Shown here: piece by piece, positions 53,521 to 62,220 of the stretch
How positions within the stretch are numbered: position 1 is the stretch's first letter
Layout of the letters: every line of letters starts with the position of its first letter
NCBI RefSeq assembly: GCF_018588945.1
Contig: NZ_JAFIWA010000002.1
Coordinates: 372,001 to 436,000 of the forward strand
Source: Microbacterium flavescens
Lineage (GTDB): Bacteria > Actinomycetota > Actinomycetes > Actinomycetales > Microbacteriaceae
Length of the DNA stretch: 64,000 bases
Reading direction: 5' to 3'
The notes under the pieces: model-generated
What the model was told of the DNA's origin: nothing
Databases searched by the model: none
What the model saw: only the letters and a program-made list of their open reading frames with translations
Position numbers and translations under genes: made by a program

Positions 53521-54723
53521 TCAGGCGCCGGCTTCGGATACTGCAACCTCGGCATCGCGGACCCGAAGCTTGCCCGACATGAGTTGCGGGAGCAACGCGT
53601 CGCGGGTAGCGGCGAGCGTTCGGCTCTCGGCAACTGCCGCGAGCATCGCGTCGCGGATACTGTCAAACCGCGAGGCCAACTGCTGAGCCGAGTCGGAAGT
53701 GGGCCAACGAATCTCGACGGACGCGAGGTCCTTCCAGCTGGTGCGAGGCATTCGGGTGCCCTCGCTCGCCGCGACTACTTCTTCGATCACCGCATCGCTC
53801 GACAAGGCGGCCAGCAGGACACTAGAGAGGCGCCGGTCTCGCGAGCGCACAACGAGGATGTCGGTCGAGCAGATTCCGCTTCGTGGTGCAGAGACCACCT
53901 TGTGGAAATAGGGACGCAACTTGCCGAACAGGATGTCACCGGCTCCGAATCGTGACTTGGTGCTGCTGACGTCGTCAGCCCGGCCTTCATCAGTAAGCCA
54001 CATGTGACGTCGCCCCACGTGCTCGAGGCCGACATAGAGATCGTCGGGATTGACGCCCGACGGATCCACGCCTGACCTCGGTGAGTCAGCGATTTCGCCG
54101 ACGCGAACAAGGTCGGCATGAAGTGCGACGTACTCAGCCCGAATCAACTCATCGGCAGCGGCGGCGAGGGCGGTGTTGGCGGCGATCTTGTCGTCGAGGG
54201 CGCCGAGCACCTCGGCGATCGCCTGCTGCTCAGCCCGCGGTGGGAGCTTGAGTCGATACGTTGATGAGAAGGCCGTGTACTGGAATCGCGCGACCCCCGT
54301 GTGCTGTACCTGAAACGTCTCCAGAACCCCGGAGTTGTAAAGATTCTGGAGCTGGCGCTGGACGAACCTCGCGTCAACGAGAAGCGGGTCGACACGAATG
54401 AACCGCGCAAAACTCGCACAAGACACGGGCCCCTCGAAGCTGTCGAGGATTTCCTGCGTGACGAGCAAGGTGCGACCAGTCGGCGACTTGGGTGACCCGC
54501 CAGCAGTCTCTATGAGGATGTCGTTCGCCTGCAGGGTGCGGCGTGCAGAGGTCCGGTTCGGGAGATATCGCCGCGGAACGGAGCCCACTCGCCTGAGTGC
54601 AACCTCCGCGAAGTCGGTACCGCGGATGATCGCGAACCTGCTGCTGTCAGGTTGTTCCTCTTCCTGCCCCCAGTCGCCGTCGCGCGACTCGAGTGTCAGA
54701 TCAACGAGGGTCGCGTCATTCAC
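53521..54723 (-). CDS. hsdS: Type I restriction enzyme, specificity (S) subunit
   Basis: 400 residues, GTG start overlapping hsdM by four bases (GTGA). Two variable target-recognition domains, each followed by a conserved helix: LPPRAEQQAIAEVLGALDDKIAANTALAAAADELI in the middle and the matching DSAQQLASRFDSIRDAMLAAVAESRTLAATRDALLPQLMSGKLRV at the end. This is the normal HsdS layout, so the enzyme should recognise a bipartite asymmetric site. The motif itself cannot be read from sequence. Confidence 0.92.
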   Translation of the reverse strand: MNDATLVDLTLESRDGDWGQEEEQPDSSRFAIIRGTDFAEVALRRVGSVPRRYLPNRTSARRTLQANDILIETAGGSPKSPTGRTLLVTQEILDSFEGPVSCASFARFIRVDPLLVDARFVQRQLQNLYNSGVLETFQVQHTGVARFQYTAFSSTYRLKLPPRAEQQAIAEVLGALDDKIAANTALAAAADELIRAEYVALHADLVRVGEIADSPRSGVDPSGVNPDDLYVGLEHVGRRHMWLTDEGRADDVSSTKSRFGAGDILFGKLRPYFHKVVSAPRSGICSTDILVVRSRDRRLSSVLLAALSSDAVIEEVVAASEGTRMPRTSWKDLASVEIRWPTSDSAQQLASRFDSIRDAMLAAVAESRTLAATRDALLPQLMSGKLRVRDAEVAVSEAGA

Positions 54724-56324
54724 GAGACCCGCCCCAGCTGCTCGCGCACGATCTCGGCAAGCCGCGCGGACTCAGTGAACTGCGCTTCGAGCTCCGCTTG
54801 CAGTCGGGCAAGCTTGTCTTCGATTGGCTCGCCGTCGTCCGCAGCCTCAGCCGCGCCCACGTACCGTCCCGGTGTCAGTGCGTAGTCCGCGGCCTTGATC
54901 TCGGCGAGCGTCGCCGAGTAGCAGAAGCCCGGAACGTCTGCGTATTCGTCGGGCGCAGCATCCGATTCGATCCCGCGCCACGCGTGGAAGGTGCCCGCGA
55001 TCTTCGCGATGTCCTCATCCGAGAGCGCGCGCTCGGCGCGGTCGACCATGTGTCCGAGCCCGCGGGCGTCGATGAACAGCACCTCACCCGCTCGCGCCCC
55101 CTTGTCCTTCGCGAAGAACCAGACGCACACCGGGATGCCGGTCGAGCGAAACAGCTGGGTCGGCAGCGCGACCATGCACGACACCAGGTCGGCCTCGACG
55201 ATCTCGGCGCGGATCTGACCTTCGCCGCCGGAGTTCGACGACATCGAGCCGTTGGCCATGACGACGCCGGCCTGCCCGCCGGGGGCGAGCTTGGAGAGGA
55301 TGTGCTGGATCCACGCGAAGTTCGCGTTGCCGGCCGGGGGTACGCCGAAACGCCATCGCGGGTCGGACTCGTTGCGGGCCCAGTCCTTGATGTTGAAGGG
55401 CGGGTTCGCCATGACGAAGTCGGCCTGCAGGTCGGGGTGCAGGTCGCGGGCGAAGGTGTCGCCCCAGCGCGGCCCGAGGTTGCCCGAGAGCCCGTGGATC
55501 GCGAGGTTCATCTTCGCCATGCGCCAGGTGCGCTCGTTGAGCTCCTGCCCGTACACCGAGATGTCGCTGCCCTCGCCGTGGTGCGCGTCGATGAACTTCT
55601 CGGCCTGCACGAACATGCCACCCGACCCGCACGCCGGGTCGTACACGCGGCCATGCGTGGGCTGCAGCAGCTCGACGAGTACTCGTACGACGCCGGCGGG
55701 CGTATAGAACTCGCCGCCCCGCTTGCCTTCGGCAGCGGCGAACTTCTCGAGGAAGTACTCGTACACCTCACCGAGCAGGTCGCGGGCACGGCGTCCGTCC
55801 GATCCGCCCTGCCCCTGAGCCGCGAAGCGGGCGGAGTTGAAGAGGTCGACGAGCTCGCCCAGGCGGCGCTGGTCGACGTTGTCGCGGTTGAAGATGCGCG
55901 GGAGCGTGCCTGAAAGCTGCGGATTGGCCTGCATGACGGCATCCATCGCCTCATCGATCAGCGCGCCGATCGACCGGTCGATGCCGTCGACCGCCGCGCC
56001 CTTCGCGTTCTCGGCGAGGAACCCCCATCGTGCGTTGGTGGGAACCCAGAACACTCCGCGCCCGGTGTACTCATCGGTGTCGTCGATGAGGTCGGCGATC
56101 TGGCCATCGTCATAACCGTCGGCGGTGAGCTCGGAGCGGAGTCCGGCGCGACGCTCGTCGAAGGCATCCGACACGTACTTGAGGAAGACGAGCCCGAGGA
56201 TGACGTCCTTGTACTGCGAGGCATCCATCGACCCGCGCAGCTTGTCGGCGGCCTTCCAGAGCGTGTCTTTCAACTCCTTCATGGTCGACGGCGCCTGCGG
56301 GGCGGTTTTCGGTGTGCGGGGCAT
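54720..56324 (-). CDS. hsdM: Type I restriction enzyme, N6-adenine methyltransferase (M) subunit
   Basis: 534 residues from the ATG giving MPRTPKTAPQAPSTMKELKDTLWKAADKLRGSMDASQYKDVILGL; upstream frame extension overlaps the preceding gene and is ignored. The N-terminal helical HsdM_N domain is followed by the SAM-binding YDPACGSGGMF and the catalytic NPPFN of N6-adenine methyltransferases. Forms M2S with HsdS and M2S R2 with HsdR. It starts eight bases after the HTH/S-like gene. Confidence 0.95.
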   Translation of the reverse strand: MPRTPKTAPQAPSTMKELKDTLWKAADKLRGSMDASQYKDVILGLVFLKYVSDAFDERRAGLRSELTADGYDDGQIADLIDDTDEYTGRGVFWVPTNARWGFLAENAKGAAVDGIDRSIGALIDEAMDAVMQANPQLSGTLPRIFNRDNVDQRRLGELVDLFNSARFAAQGQGGSDGRRARDLLGEVYEYFLEKFAAAEGKRGGEFYTPAGVVRVLVELLQPTHGRVYDPACGSGGMFVQAEKFIDAHHGEGSDISVYGQELNERTWRMAKMNLAIHGLSGNLGPRWGDTFARDLHPDLQADFVMANPPFNIKDWARNESDPRWRFGVPPAGNANFAWIQHILSKLAPGGQAGVVMANGSMSSNSGGEGQIRAEIVEADLVSCMVALPTQLFRSTGIPVCVWFFAKDKGARAGEVLFIDARGLGHMVDRAERALSDEDIAKIAGTFHAWRGIESDAAPDEYADVPGFCYSATLAEIKAADYALTPGRYVGAAEAADDGEPIEDKLARLQAELEAQFTESARLAEIVREQLGRVS

Positions 56325-56332
56325 GTGCGTCC

Positions 56333-58339
56333 TTACTGCGTGGATGCCGCATCCGCGGCGGTGGTCGTATCGATCAGAGTCACCTCTCCCGACGTCGCAC
56401 CGGCGACGATCAGAGCGGCATAGTCGTCGAGGAGTGCGGCCCGAGCCTCGAGGTCGGCGCGGGCTGCGGTGATGCCGGCGAGGGCGTGGCGGAGCGGCGC
56501 GATGGCATGCGGGGCGACGCGGCGCAGTATCCATCGCTTCCAGGCACCCGGCCCTGCCACGGCGCCGGTGATGTCGGCGGCGATGATCTCGGGGACGAGC
56601 CCGCCCGGGTCGCCGACGGTGATGCGAAGGACGCGGGCAGGGTAGGCGACGACCTTCGAACCGTCGGTGTCGACCCAGGCCGCCGCGGTCGGGGCGGTGC
56701 GGAAGATCACGTCGCCCGGGCGGGTGAGCTGCGCGGTGGGATGCTGCGTGGCGAACGCGAGCTGATTCACGCGGGTGCTGCCGATCGACGCGGGACTCTC
56801 GAGGTCTGATGCTGTCACCACGACGAGCCCCTCCGCGCCGAGCAGGTCGGGGTCGAGGCGCGTGCCGGAGATCATGCGGACGTGTCCGTCGTGCATCAGG
56901 TGCGCAACCGTCGCGGACGCCGGCGTCGCGTGGGACGCGGGCGCCGTCACGATCGGCGCGATATCGGCCTGCACGGTACCGGCCGCAGCGTCGATGAGCG
57001 CGGGCAGGTCGGCTGCCTTCGGGTGGGTGCCCTGGCTAGTGATGCTCGACTCGACCAGCGCGCCGCCGCGCGCCAGCAGGGCAGCCGTTCGGGCGAAGAT
57101 CGCGAACCGGAACGAGTGGGCGCGGACCTCGCGCGCGCTGCCCATGCTGGCGACGATGTCTGAGACAAGGTCTGCCCGCGTTGCCGGCGTGAGGGGGACG
57201 TCGGTCAGGTCGGCCACAACGGTGAAGCGGTCAGCGATCGCGACCTGCCCCATCGGTGCGCCGAGTACCCATAGAGCGAGAGCTTCGCGGGGAGCGGTGT
57301 CGACCAGTCCCGGAGTGAGGCGGGCGATGCCCCGCACTCGACCCGTGCGAAGCACGTCGGCGCGCAACCGTTCGTCTGAGGAAGAGAGAGCGTCGACCAA
57401 CGCGCGAGCGGGTCCGATGATGACGGCTGCGTCGTCGTCGCTCAGTCCGAGCGACACGTCGTCGACGGCCCGCAGCATCGTGGCGATGTCATCGCTGCGC
57501 CCTGCGGGAACGCGCGCAACGGTGACTGATCGGGATGCCGCGCCGTCGGCGGCGTCGGCAAGCCACACGCCCTCGGCGCGCAAGCGCCGGCGCAGCTGCC
57601 GCGCGGCGGGCTCCGCGGGAATGGTCACGTGGGCCTCGTCGCCGAGGGCGATCGCGAGGGCCGATGACACCTCGGCGTCGTGAGGATCGAGGATGATCGC
57701 GGTCTCGAAATGAGCCAACGCGCGCGTCGCGTCACCGATGAGCGTGACCGCATCCGGTGAGAGCCGACCGGCGGACCCGGCCGACCCGCGAGACGCTGCG
57801 TGGCGTCGGCCGACGAGAGCAAGAGCAGCGGATGCCGAATAGGCGGCGTCGACGAGGCGGCCGACGTATCCCAGCCAGTGCGCGCCGCGATCGGCGTGCG
57901 ACTCGACTTCGCTACGCAGTTGCGTGTCGTCGGGGTCTGCGTGTGCTGCAGTGTTTCGCAGGTCTTCGGCCGTGCACGAATCGAGGGCTCCTCGCTGCGC
58001 GTGAAGGGCGATGAGCGCCTCGAGCTCGCCGACCGCCTGAGGGTCGGAGAACGAGAAGCCTGCCGGAACGGCGGCGGCCGCGGCATCCATCTTCGCGTCG
58101 GGATTTTTCCCGTGCGCCGTCCGCGAGAGCCAATCGGCGACCTCGCTCGCGTCGAATGCGTCTGCACCGTTCACTCGTGCGATCGAGGCCGGGAACGGGT
58201 CGTCGGCTGCAGCGAATCGCTTGCGCCACATCGACGCGACCGGCCGGCTCACCTGCGCGAGCTCGGCCACACCGGCAAGCGTGACCAGCAGTGGCTCGCC
58301 GGTGGCGGCGCGCTGGTCGGGCAGGGCTCGGGTGGTCAT
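56333..58339 (-). CDS. HTH protein with HsdS-like C-terminus, first gene of the type I operon
   Basis: 668 residues from the ATG giving MTTRALPDQRAATGEPL; the frame stays open upstream but overlaps divergent genes. Residues about 18-60 (LVTLAGVAELAQVSRPVASMWRKRF) form an HTH. A long middle region with no recognisable domain follows. The C-terminal 150 residues resemble one half of an S subunit: LTRPGDVIFRTAPTAAAWVDTDGSKVVAYPARVLRI, then a helix HALAGITAARADLEARAALLDDYAALIVAGATSGEVTLID matching the S-subunit coiled-coil end. Next to hsdM and a palindromic operator, it could be an autoregulator, a second specificity protein, or both. Confidence 0.65.
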   Translation of the reverse strand: MTTRALPDQRAATGEPLLVTLAGVAELAQVSRPVASMWRKRFAAADDPFPASIARVNGADAFDASEVADWLSRTAHGKNPDAKMDAAAAAVPAGFSFSDPQAVGELEALIALHAQRGALDSCTAEDLRNTAAHADPDDTQLRSEVESHADRGAHWLGYVGRLVDAAYSASAALALVGRRHAASRGSAGSAGRLSPDAVTLIGDATRALAHFETAIILDPHDAEVSSALAIALGDEAHVTIPAEPAARQLRRRLRAEGVWLADAADGAASRSVTVARVPAGRSDDIATMLRAVDDVSLGLSDDDAAVIIGPARALVDALSSSDERLRADVLRTGRVRGIARLTPGLVDTAPREALALWVLGAPMGQVAIADRFTVVADLTDVPLTPATRADLVSDIVASMGSAREVRAHSFRFAIFARTAALLARGGALVESSITSQGTHPKAADLPALIDAAAGTVQADIAPIVTAPASHATPASATVAHLMHDGHVRMISGTRLDPDLLGAEGLVVVTASDLESPASIGSTRVNQLAFATQHPTAQLTRPGDVIFRTAPTAAAWVDTDGSKVVAYPARVLRITVGDPGGLVPEIIAADITGAVAGPGAWKRWILRRVAPHAIAPLRHALAGITAARADLEARAALLDDYAALIVAGATSGEVTLIDTTTAADAASTQ

Positions 58340-58382
58340 GGTGTGAACGCTACCGAACTGCCGCACCTTGTGTGCCCCGTCC

Positions 58383-58402
58383 GTGATAACGGGGGTTATC
58401 AC
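58383..58402. promoter_or_regulatory. Palindromic operator upstream of the type I restriction operon
   Basis: GTGATAACGGGGGTTATCAC: perfect eight-base arms with a four-base spacer, 44 bases before the first gene of the operon and about 130 bases before the divergent lipoprotein gene. The best candidate for the site bound by the HTH domain of the first gene product. Confidence 0.7.
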
Positions 58403-58466
58403 GCCACCGTCGCGGCCGGATCCGCTGACTTCTCTAGCTTCACTCTTGGCGGTGTTCGAACCGCCG

Positions 58467-58505
58467 GAGCGGACGGTCGACGTCTGGGGGCCCGACCGTC
58501 CGCTC
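58467..58505 (+). promoter_or_regulatory. 12-bp stem-loop in the lipoprotein leader
   Basis: GAGCGGACGGTC at 58467-58478 pairs perfectly with GACCGTCCGCTC at 58494-58505, ending about 15 bases before the ribosome-binding site GAGGAG of the lipoprotein. It could attenuate transcription or translation. Confidence 0.5.
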
Positions 58506-58531
58506 TCCTTCACATCCCCCGAGGAGAAGCC

Positions 58532-59158
58532 ATGCGCACCGTCACCGCACCGATCCTGGCGATCGCCGCGCTCACCATCCTTACGGGCTGCAGCGCCGCG
58601 CCGAGCACCGCTGACCCGTCGCGCCTGCCCGGCACCCCGCCTGTCGCAACGCCGACGCCCACGCCGTCGCCTACCGAGTCCGAGGCGGGCGCCGACTTCG
58701 GCGAGCGGGTCGTCAACGACCGCGGCAACCTCGTCAAGGAGGTCGGCCAGCTCGCCGGCACGGGCCGCTCCGACAACCAGGACCTGCTCACGTCCCAGTT
58801 CGCCGTCACCGACATCGTCGTCGATGTCGCCTGCACTGCGGAATTCGCCGATGTGCCCGCGAACGGCCATTTCATCGGCATCCATCTCAACGTTGAGACG
58901 ACGCGTGAGCTGGCGCAGGACGAGATCGGCACCCTGTCGTTCTCGCAGTGGGGCTGGCAGGCCTTCGACGCCGACGGCAAGCGCGTCAACGACCCGCTCG
59001 GCAACGCGCGGTGGTGCATGGATGCCGGCGACCAGCTGCCCTCCGACATCGGCCCGGCGCAGAGCGTGTCGGGCTGGATCGTGCTGGACGTGCCCACCCC
59101 CACCGGCTCCGTCGCCTTGACCATGGGCGCCGCCAACGGCTGGGAGTGGTCGTACTGA
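58532..59158 (+). CDS. DUF4352-like lipoprotein
   Basis: 208 residues from the ATG giving MRTVTAPILAIAALTILTGC, lipobox LTGC with cysteine at residue 20, then a Thr/Pro linker (TPTPTPSPTESEAG). The rest is a beta-sandwich of the DUF4352 sort: FAVTDIVVDVACTAEFADVPANGHFIGIHLNVETT, with WGWQAFDADGKRVNDP and two Cys likely paired. Function unknown; surface-exposed. GAGGAG precedes the ATG. It is followed after 52 bases by the TM2-domain gene and the two may form one unit. Confidence 0.75.
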   Translation: MRTVTAPILAIAALTILTGCSAAPSTADPSRLPGTPPVATPTPTPSPTESEAGADFGERVVNDRGNLVKEVGQLAGTGRSDNQDLLTSQFAVTDIVVDVACTAEFADVPANGHFIGIHLNVETTRELAQDEIGTLSFSQWGWQAFDADGKRVNDPLGNARWCMDAGDQLPSDIGPAQSVSGWIVLDVPTPTGSVALTMGAANGWEWSY

Positions 59159-59210
59159 CCACGACTTCTCGCAATCGCAAGAACAACCAACACACAACAA
59201 GGAGACAATC

Positions 59211-60245
59211 GTGACCACCCCCACTCCGGCGCCGTACGCGGCACCGGCGCCGGCTCCATCAGCGCCGCAGGCCGACACCGGACAGCGCTCATTCCTGCTC
59301 ACCTGGCTGTTCGCCCTGTTCCTCGGCATCTTCGGCGTCGACCGGTTCTACCTCGGCAAGGTCGGCACCGGCATCCTGAAGCTCCTCACGTTCGGCGGGC
59401 TGGGCGTCTGGGTGCTCGTCGACCTCGTGATCGTGCTCGCCGGCGCCGCCCGCGACAAGCAGGGGCGCCCGCTCGAGGGGTACGACAAGCTGCGCCTCGT
59501 CGCCTGGATCGTCACCGCTGCGATCATCGTGCTCAGCATCGTGATCGGCGCGGTAAACGGCGGCAACGCGGTCAACCGAGCAGTCGACGACACCGGATCG
59601 TCGTCGCCCGTCGAAGAGGTCGAACCGGGCGCGCCCGTCGAGGTCGAGCAGGCAGGGGAGCCTGCCGCACCCGCGGAGCCCGAGGCGACTGCCGCGACGT
59701 GGGCCAACGACCGGTGGGGCACGTTCGACGTCATGACGCAGACGGGCGCCGGCGACGGTCTCATCACCCTGCCTGAGGGCGCGACCGGCGGCATCGTCAC
59801 CGCAACCCACAATGGATCGCGCAACTTCGCCCTCTCGGTACTCGACGCTGCCAATGCGTCTACCGGCGAACTCCTCGTGAACACCATCGGCGGATACACC
59901 GGGACCACCGCGTGGGGCATCAACGCGCTCGACGACGGCGTGCGCATCCAGGTCACCGCGGATGGCGACTGGACGATCACGATCGCGCCGATGGGGGCGG
60001 CGCCGGCGCTCGCGTCGAGCGGTGCAGGGGATGCGGTCTTCCTCTGTGACAGCGGTGCGGCAGCTCTCACTGCGACCCACGACGGTGCTCGCAACTTCGT
60101 CGTTCTCGAGGACACGGGCGAGGTGTTCAGCATGGGGCTGCTCGTGAACGAGTTCGGCGCGTACTCGGGGACCGTACCTCTGTCGGCTGGCCCGTCGGTC
60201 ATCACGGTGAACGCCGACGGCGCGTGGACGCTCACCGTCGGTTAG
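59211..60245 (+). CDS. TM2-domain membrane protein with duplicated C-terminal domain
   Basis: 344 residues. An Ala/Pro-rich start is followed by a TM2 domain (about residues 27-75: SFLLTWLFALFLGIFGVDRFYLGKVGTGILKLLTFGGLGVWVLVDLVIVL, with the GxxGxxRFYLG signature) and a further membrane span (about 100-122). An acidic linker precedes two repeated extracytoplasmic domains, marked by ATHNGSRNFALSVLD...GELLVNTIGGYTGTT and ATHDGARNFVVLED...MGLLVNEFGAYSGTV. The duplication is clear. Function unknown. ATG with AAGGAG ahead. Confidence 0.8.
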   Translation: MTTPTPAPYAAPAPAPSAPQADTGQRSFLLTWLFALFLGIFGVDRFYLGKVGTGILKLLTFGGLGVWVLVDLVIVLAGAARDKQGRPLEGYDKLRLVAWIVTAAIIVLSIVIGAVNGGNAVNRAVDDTGSSSPVEEVEPGAPVEVEQAGEPAAPAEPEATAATWANDRWGTFDVMTQTGAGDGLITLPEGATGGIVTATHNGSRNFALSVLDAANASTGELLVNTIGGYTGTTAWGINALDDGVRIQVTADGDWTITIAPMGAAPALASSGAGDAVFLCDSGAAALTATHDGARNFVVLEDTGEVFSMGLLVNEFGAYSGTVPLSAGPSVITVNADGAWTLTVG

Positions 60246-60349
60246 GCGTTCAGCAGGGGTCGGGTCGTGGATGCGCGGCTCGGCCCCTCCCGGCACTCCC
60301 CAACTGAATACCCCTACCCACTCCCAATCGGTTCGAAGGATGGAAGCTC

Positions 60350-60544
60350 ATGTCACTGCACAAATCACACACCTGCGGCAAGATCCGCTTCCGCGACCAC
60401 CGCGAAGCCGTCACCGCGCTCCACAGCGTCGCGACGCTGCGCAAGAGGGCTGAGGAGGAGATGCTTCCGACGCGCAGGCGCGAGGTGCGCACCTACGAGT
60501 GCGACGCCTGCCACGGGTATCACCTCACGAGCATGGCGGCGTGA
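60350..60544 (+). CDS. Small zinc-binding hypothetical protein
   Basis: 64 residues, ATG start: MSLHKSHTCGKIRFRDHREAVTALHS..., ending RTYECDACHGYHLTSMAA. The CxxC-GYH ending with the early CGK pair suggests a single zinc knuckle, and the conserved spacing 'Y-x-C-x-x-C-x-G-x-H-L-T' is common in small actinobacterial phage and chromosomal proteins. Role unknown. Basic, possibly nucleic-acid binding. Confidence 0.6.
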   Translation: MSLHKSHTCGKIRFRDHREAVTALHSVATLRKRAEEEMLPTRRREVRTYECDACHGYHLTSMAA

Positions 60545-60870
60545 CGACGCGGGATTCCACAGGATGGACGTCGCGCACCCCTTCGCGCCTCTCTCCGACA
60601 TTCAGCCCCCCAGCGGTCGGGTGCGGCGCAGTGCTCGTCGTCGAACGGCTGCTAAGCGACGCGCGTCAGCGCGGAGTCTGCAAGGAGTGAGCGGCGAGAA
60701 CGGAGACGCGAACGATCGCTACACTCTCTGCGTCGGACGGGGCGCCCTCCACCCCAGCGGCAGTTGACGACGTCTTCCGTCATCTATCCACATCTCTCAT
60801 CGGCCGCGTTGACGCGGACGCACGAGTGTCCGACACTGGCCCTGAATCCAGCATGAGCGGAGGTCGAGAG
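60545..60870. other. Intergenic region upstream of the integrase
   Basis: About 325 bases without a supported gene; it should contain the integrase promoter. The integrase frame is open from a GTG at 60826, but the ATG at 60871 has the only good ribosome-binding site. Confidence 0.45.
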
Positions 60871-62001
60871 ATGGGCACCATCACCCCGTACGAAACGGCA
60901 AACGGCCGGCGCTACCGCGTGCGCTATCGCAAGCCTGATCGCACCGAAACGCAGAAGCGCGGCTTCACGACGATGCGCGAGGCGAAGCTCTACCTGTCCA
61001 TGGTCACCGTGTCCAAGTCGAAGGGCGAGTACATCGATCCCGTGGCATCGCGGGTGCCGGTCCGGATGTTCGCCGACAGCTGGCTCCGGTCGAAGCAGCC
61101 GCCGATGTCGAAGCCTTCGTACTACATGACGCTCGAGCGGGCGTGGAAGAACCACGTCGCTCCAGTCTGGGCAGACAGGGAGATCTGGTCGATCCGGCGG
61201 TCTGAAGTTCAGGACTGGGTGTCAGAGCTCGCGACGCAGAAGTCGCGCACGGTCGTGCTTCGCGCGCTGGGAGTCCTCGCAGGCATCCTCGATGTCGCCA
61301 TCGATGATCGTCGCCTTGCGAACAATCCGGCGCGACACATTCGCAATCTCCCTCGGAGCGGACCAGGCAAGCGCCGCGTCTATCTCTCGCACGACCAGGT
61401 GGCGACGTTGGCGGCATGCTCGGCGTATCCGACGATGGTCCTGACCTTGGCCTACACCGGCCTGCGCTGGGGGGAGGCGACGGGGCTGCGCGTGCGGAGT
61501 GTGAATCGACTGCGTCGACGCTTCGTGATCGAGGAGAACGCGGTGATGATCGCGTACGAGATCCACGTCGGCACGCCAAAGACGCACGAGAGGCGCTCGG
61601 TGCCTTACCCCGCGCGGCTCGCTCCGATGATCGAGCAGGCGTGCGCCGGCAAGGGACCGGAAGGGCTGCTGTTCGGCGACGGGATCAACCACATGCGCAA
61701 CTCAGGCGCACAGGGATGGTTTGCGAACGCGGTCCGCCGTGCGCAGGCTGTGGACCCATCGATCCCGAGGCTGACGCCTCACGACCTCCGCCACACCGCC
61801 GCATCGCTCGCGATCAGCTCGGGCGCAAACGTGAAGGCTGTGCAGCGGATGCTCGGCCACGCGTCGGCCGCGATGACGCTGGACACCTACGCCGACCTCT
61901 TCGACGACGACCTGGATGCCGTCGCTTCGCGCCTCAACGACGCGATGCCGCTCGTGGCGTTGCCGTCAGGTCCGCAGACCCGCTACGCCCGACCGACGTA
62001 A
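60871..62001 (+). CDS. int: Tyrosine-type site-specific integrase
   Basis: 376 residues from the ATG with GGAGG seven bases ahead. An N-terminal arm-binding/AP2-like part (GTITPYETANGRRYRVRYRKPD...), a SAM-like core-binding domain (about 60-150) and the catalytic domain with R199 (TGLRWGE), H304-x-x-R307 (HDLRHT), H330 (MLGHAS) and nucleophile Y340 (TLDTYADLF). All catalytic residues are present, so it should be active. Located about 220 bases from the tRNA 3' end, reading towards it. It catalyses integration and, with an excisionase, excision of the island. Confidence 0.93.
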   Translation: MGTITPYETANGRRYRVRYRKPDRTETQKRGFTTMREAKLYLSMVTVSKSKGEYIDPVASRVPVRMFADSWLRSKQPPMSKPSYYMTLERAWKNHVAPVWADREIWSIRRSEVQDWVSELATQKSRTVVLRALGVLAGILDVAIDDRRLANNPARHIRNLPRSGPGKRRVYLSHDQVATLAACSAYPTMVLTLAYTGLRWGEATGLRVRSVNRLRRRFVIEENAVMIAYEIHVGTPKTHERRSVPYPARLAPMIEQACAGKGPEGLLFGDGINHMRNSGAQGWFANAVRRAQAVDPSIPRLTPHDLRHTAASLAISSGANVKAVQRMLGHASAAMTLDTYADLFDDDLDAVASRLNDAMPLVALPSGPQTRYARPT

Positions 62002-62140
62002 CGCCGGAGAGCAGACTGCTCAACCTCTCGACGAGGCTCAGGACGCCCGAAATGCGCGATTTCGTCGTTCTGAGGCGTCGAACGACGCTCCGTGAAGGGC
62101 GTCGAATGTGCCTCGTTTTCGGCTCACAGGTTTTTCAAAT

Positions 62141-62161
62141 GCGGCCAAAAAGCGGCCAAAA
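62141..62161. other. Putative integrase arm-type sites, right end
   Basis: Two adjacent copies GCGGCCAAAA (62141-62150, 62152-62161), 62-82 bases from the right attachment site, matching the two motifs near the left end. Confidence 0.55.
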
Positions 62162-62220
62162 ACACAATCTGAGTGGTCTGACCTCAGAAGAAATTCCTGG
62201 TCAGAGGCAAGAAAAGACTG

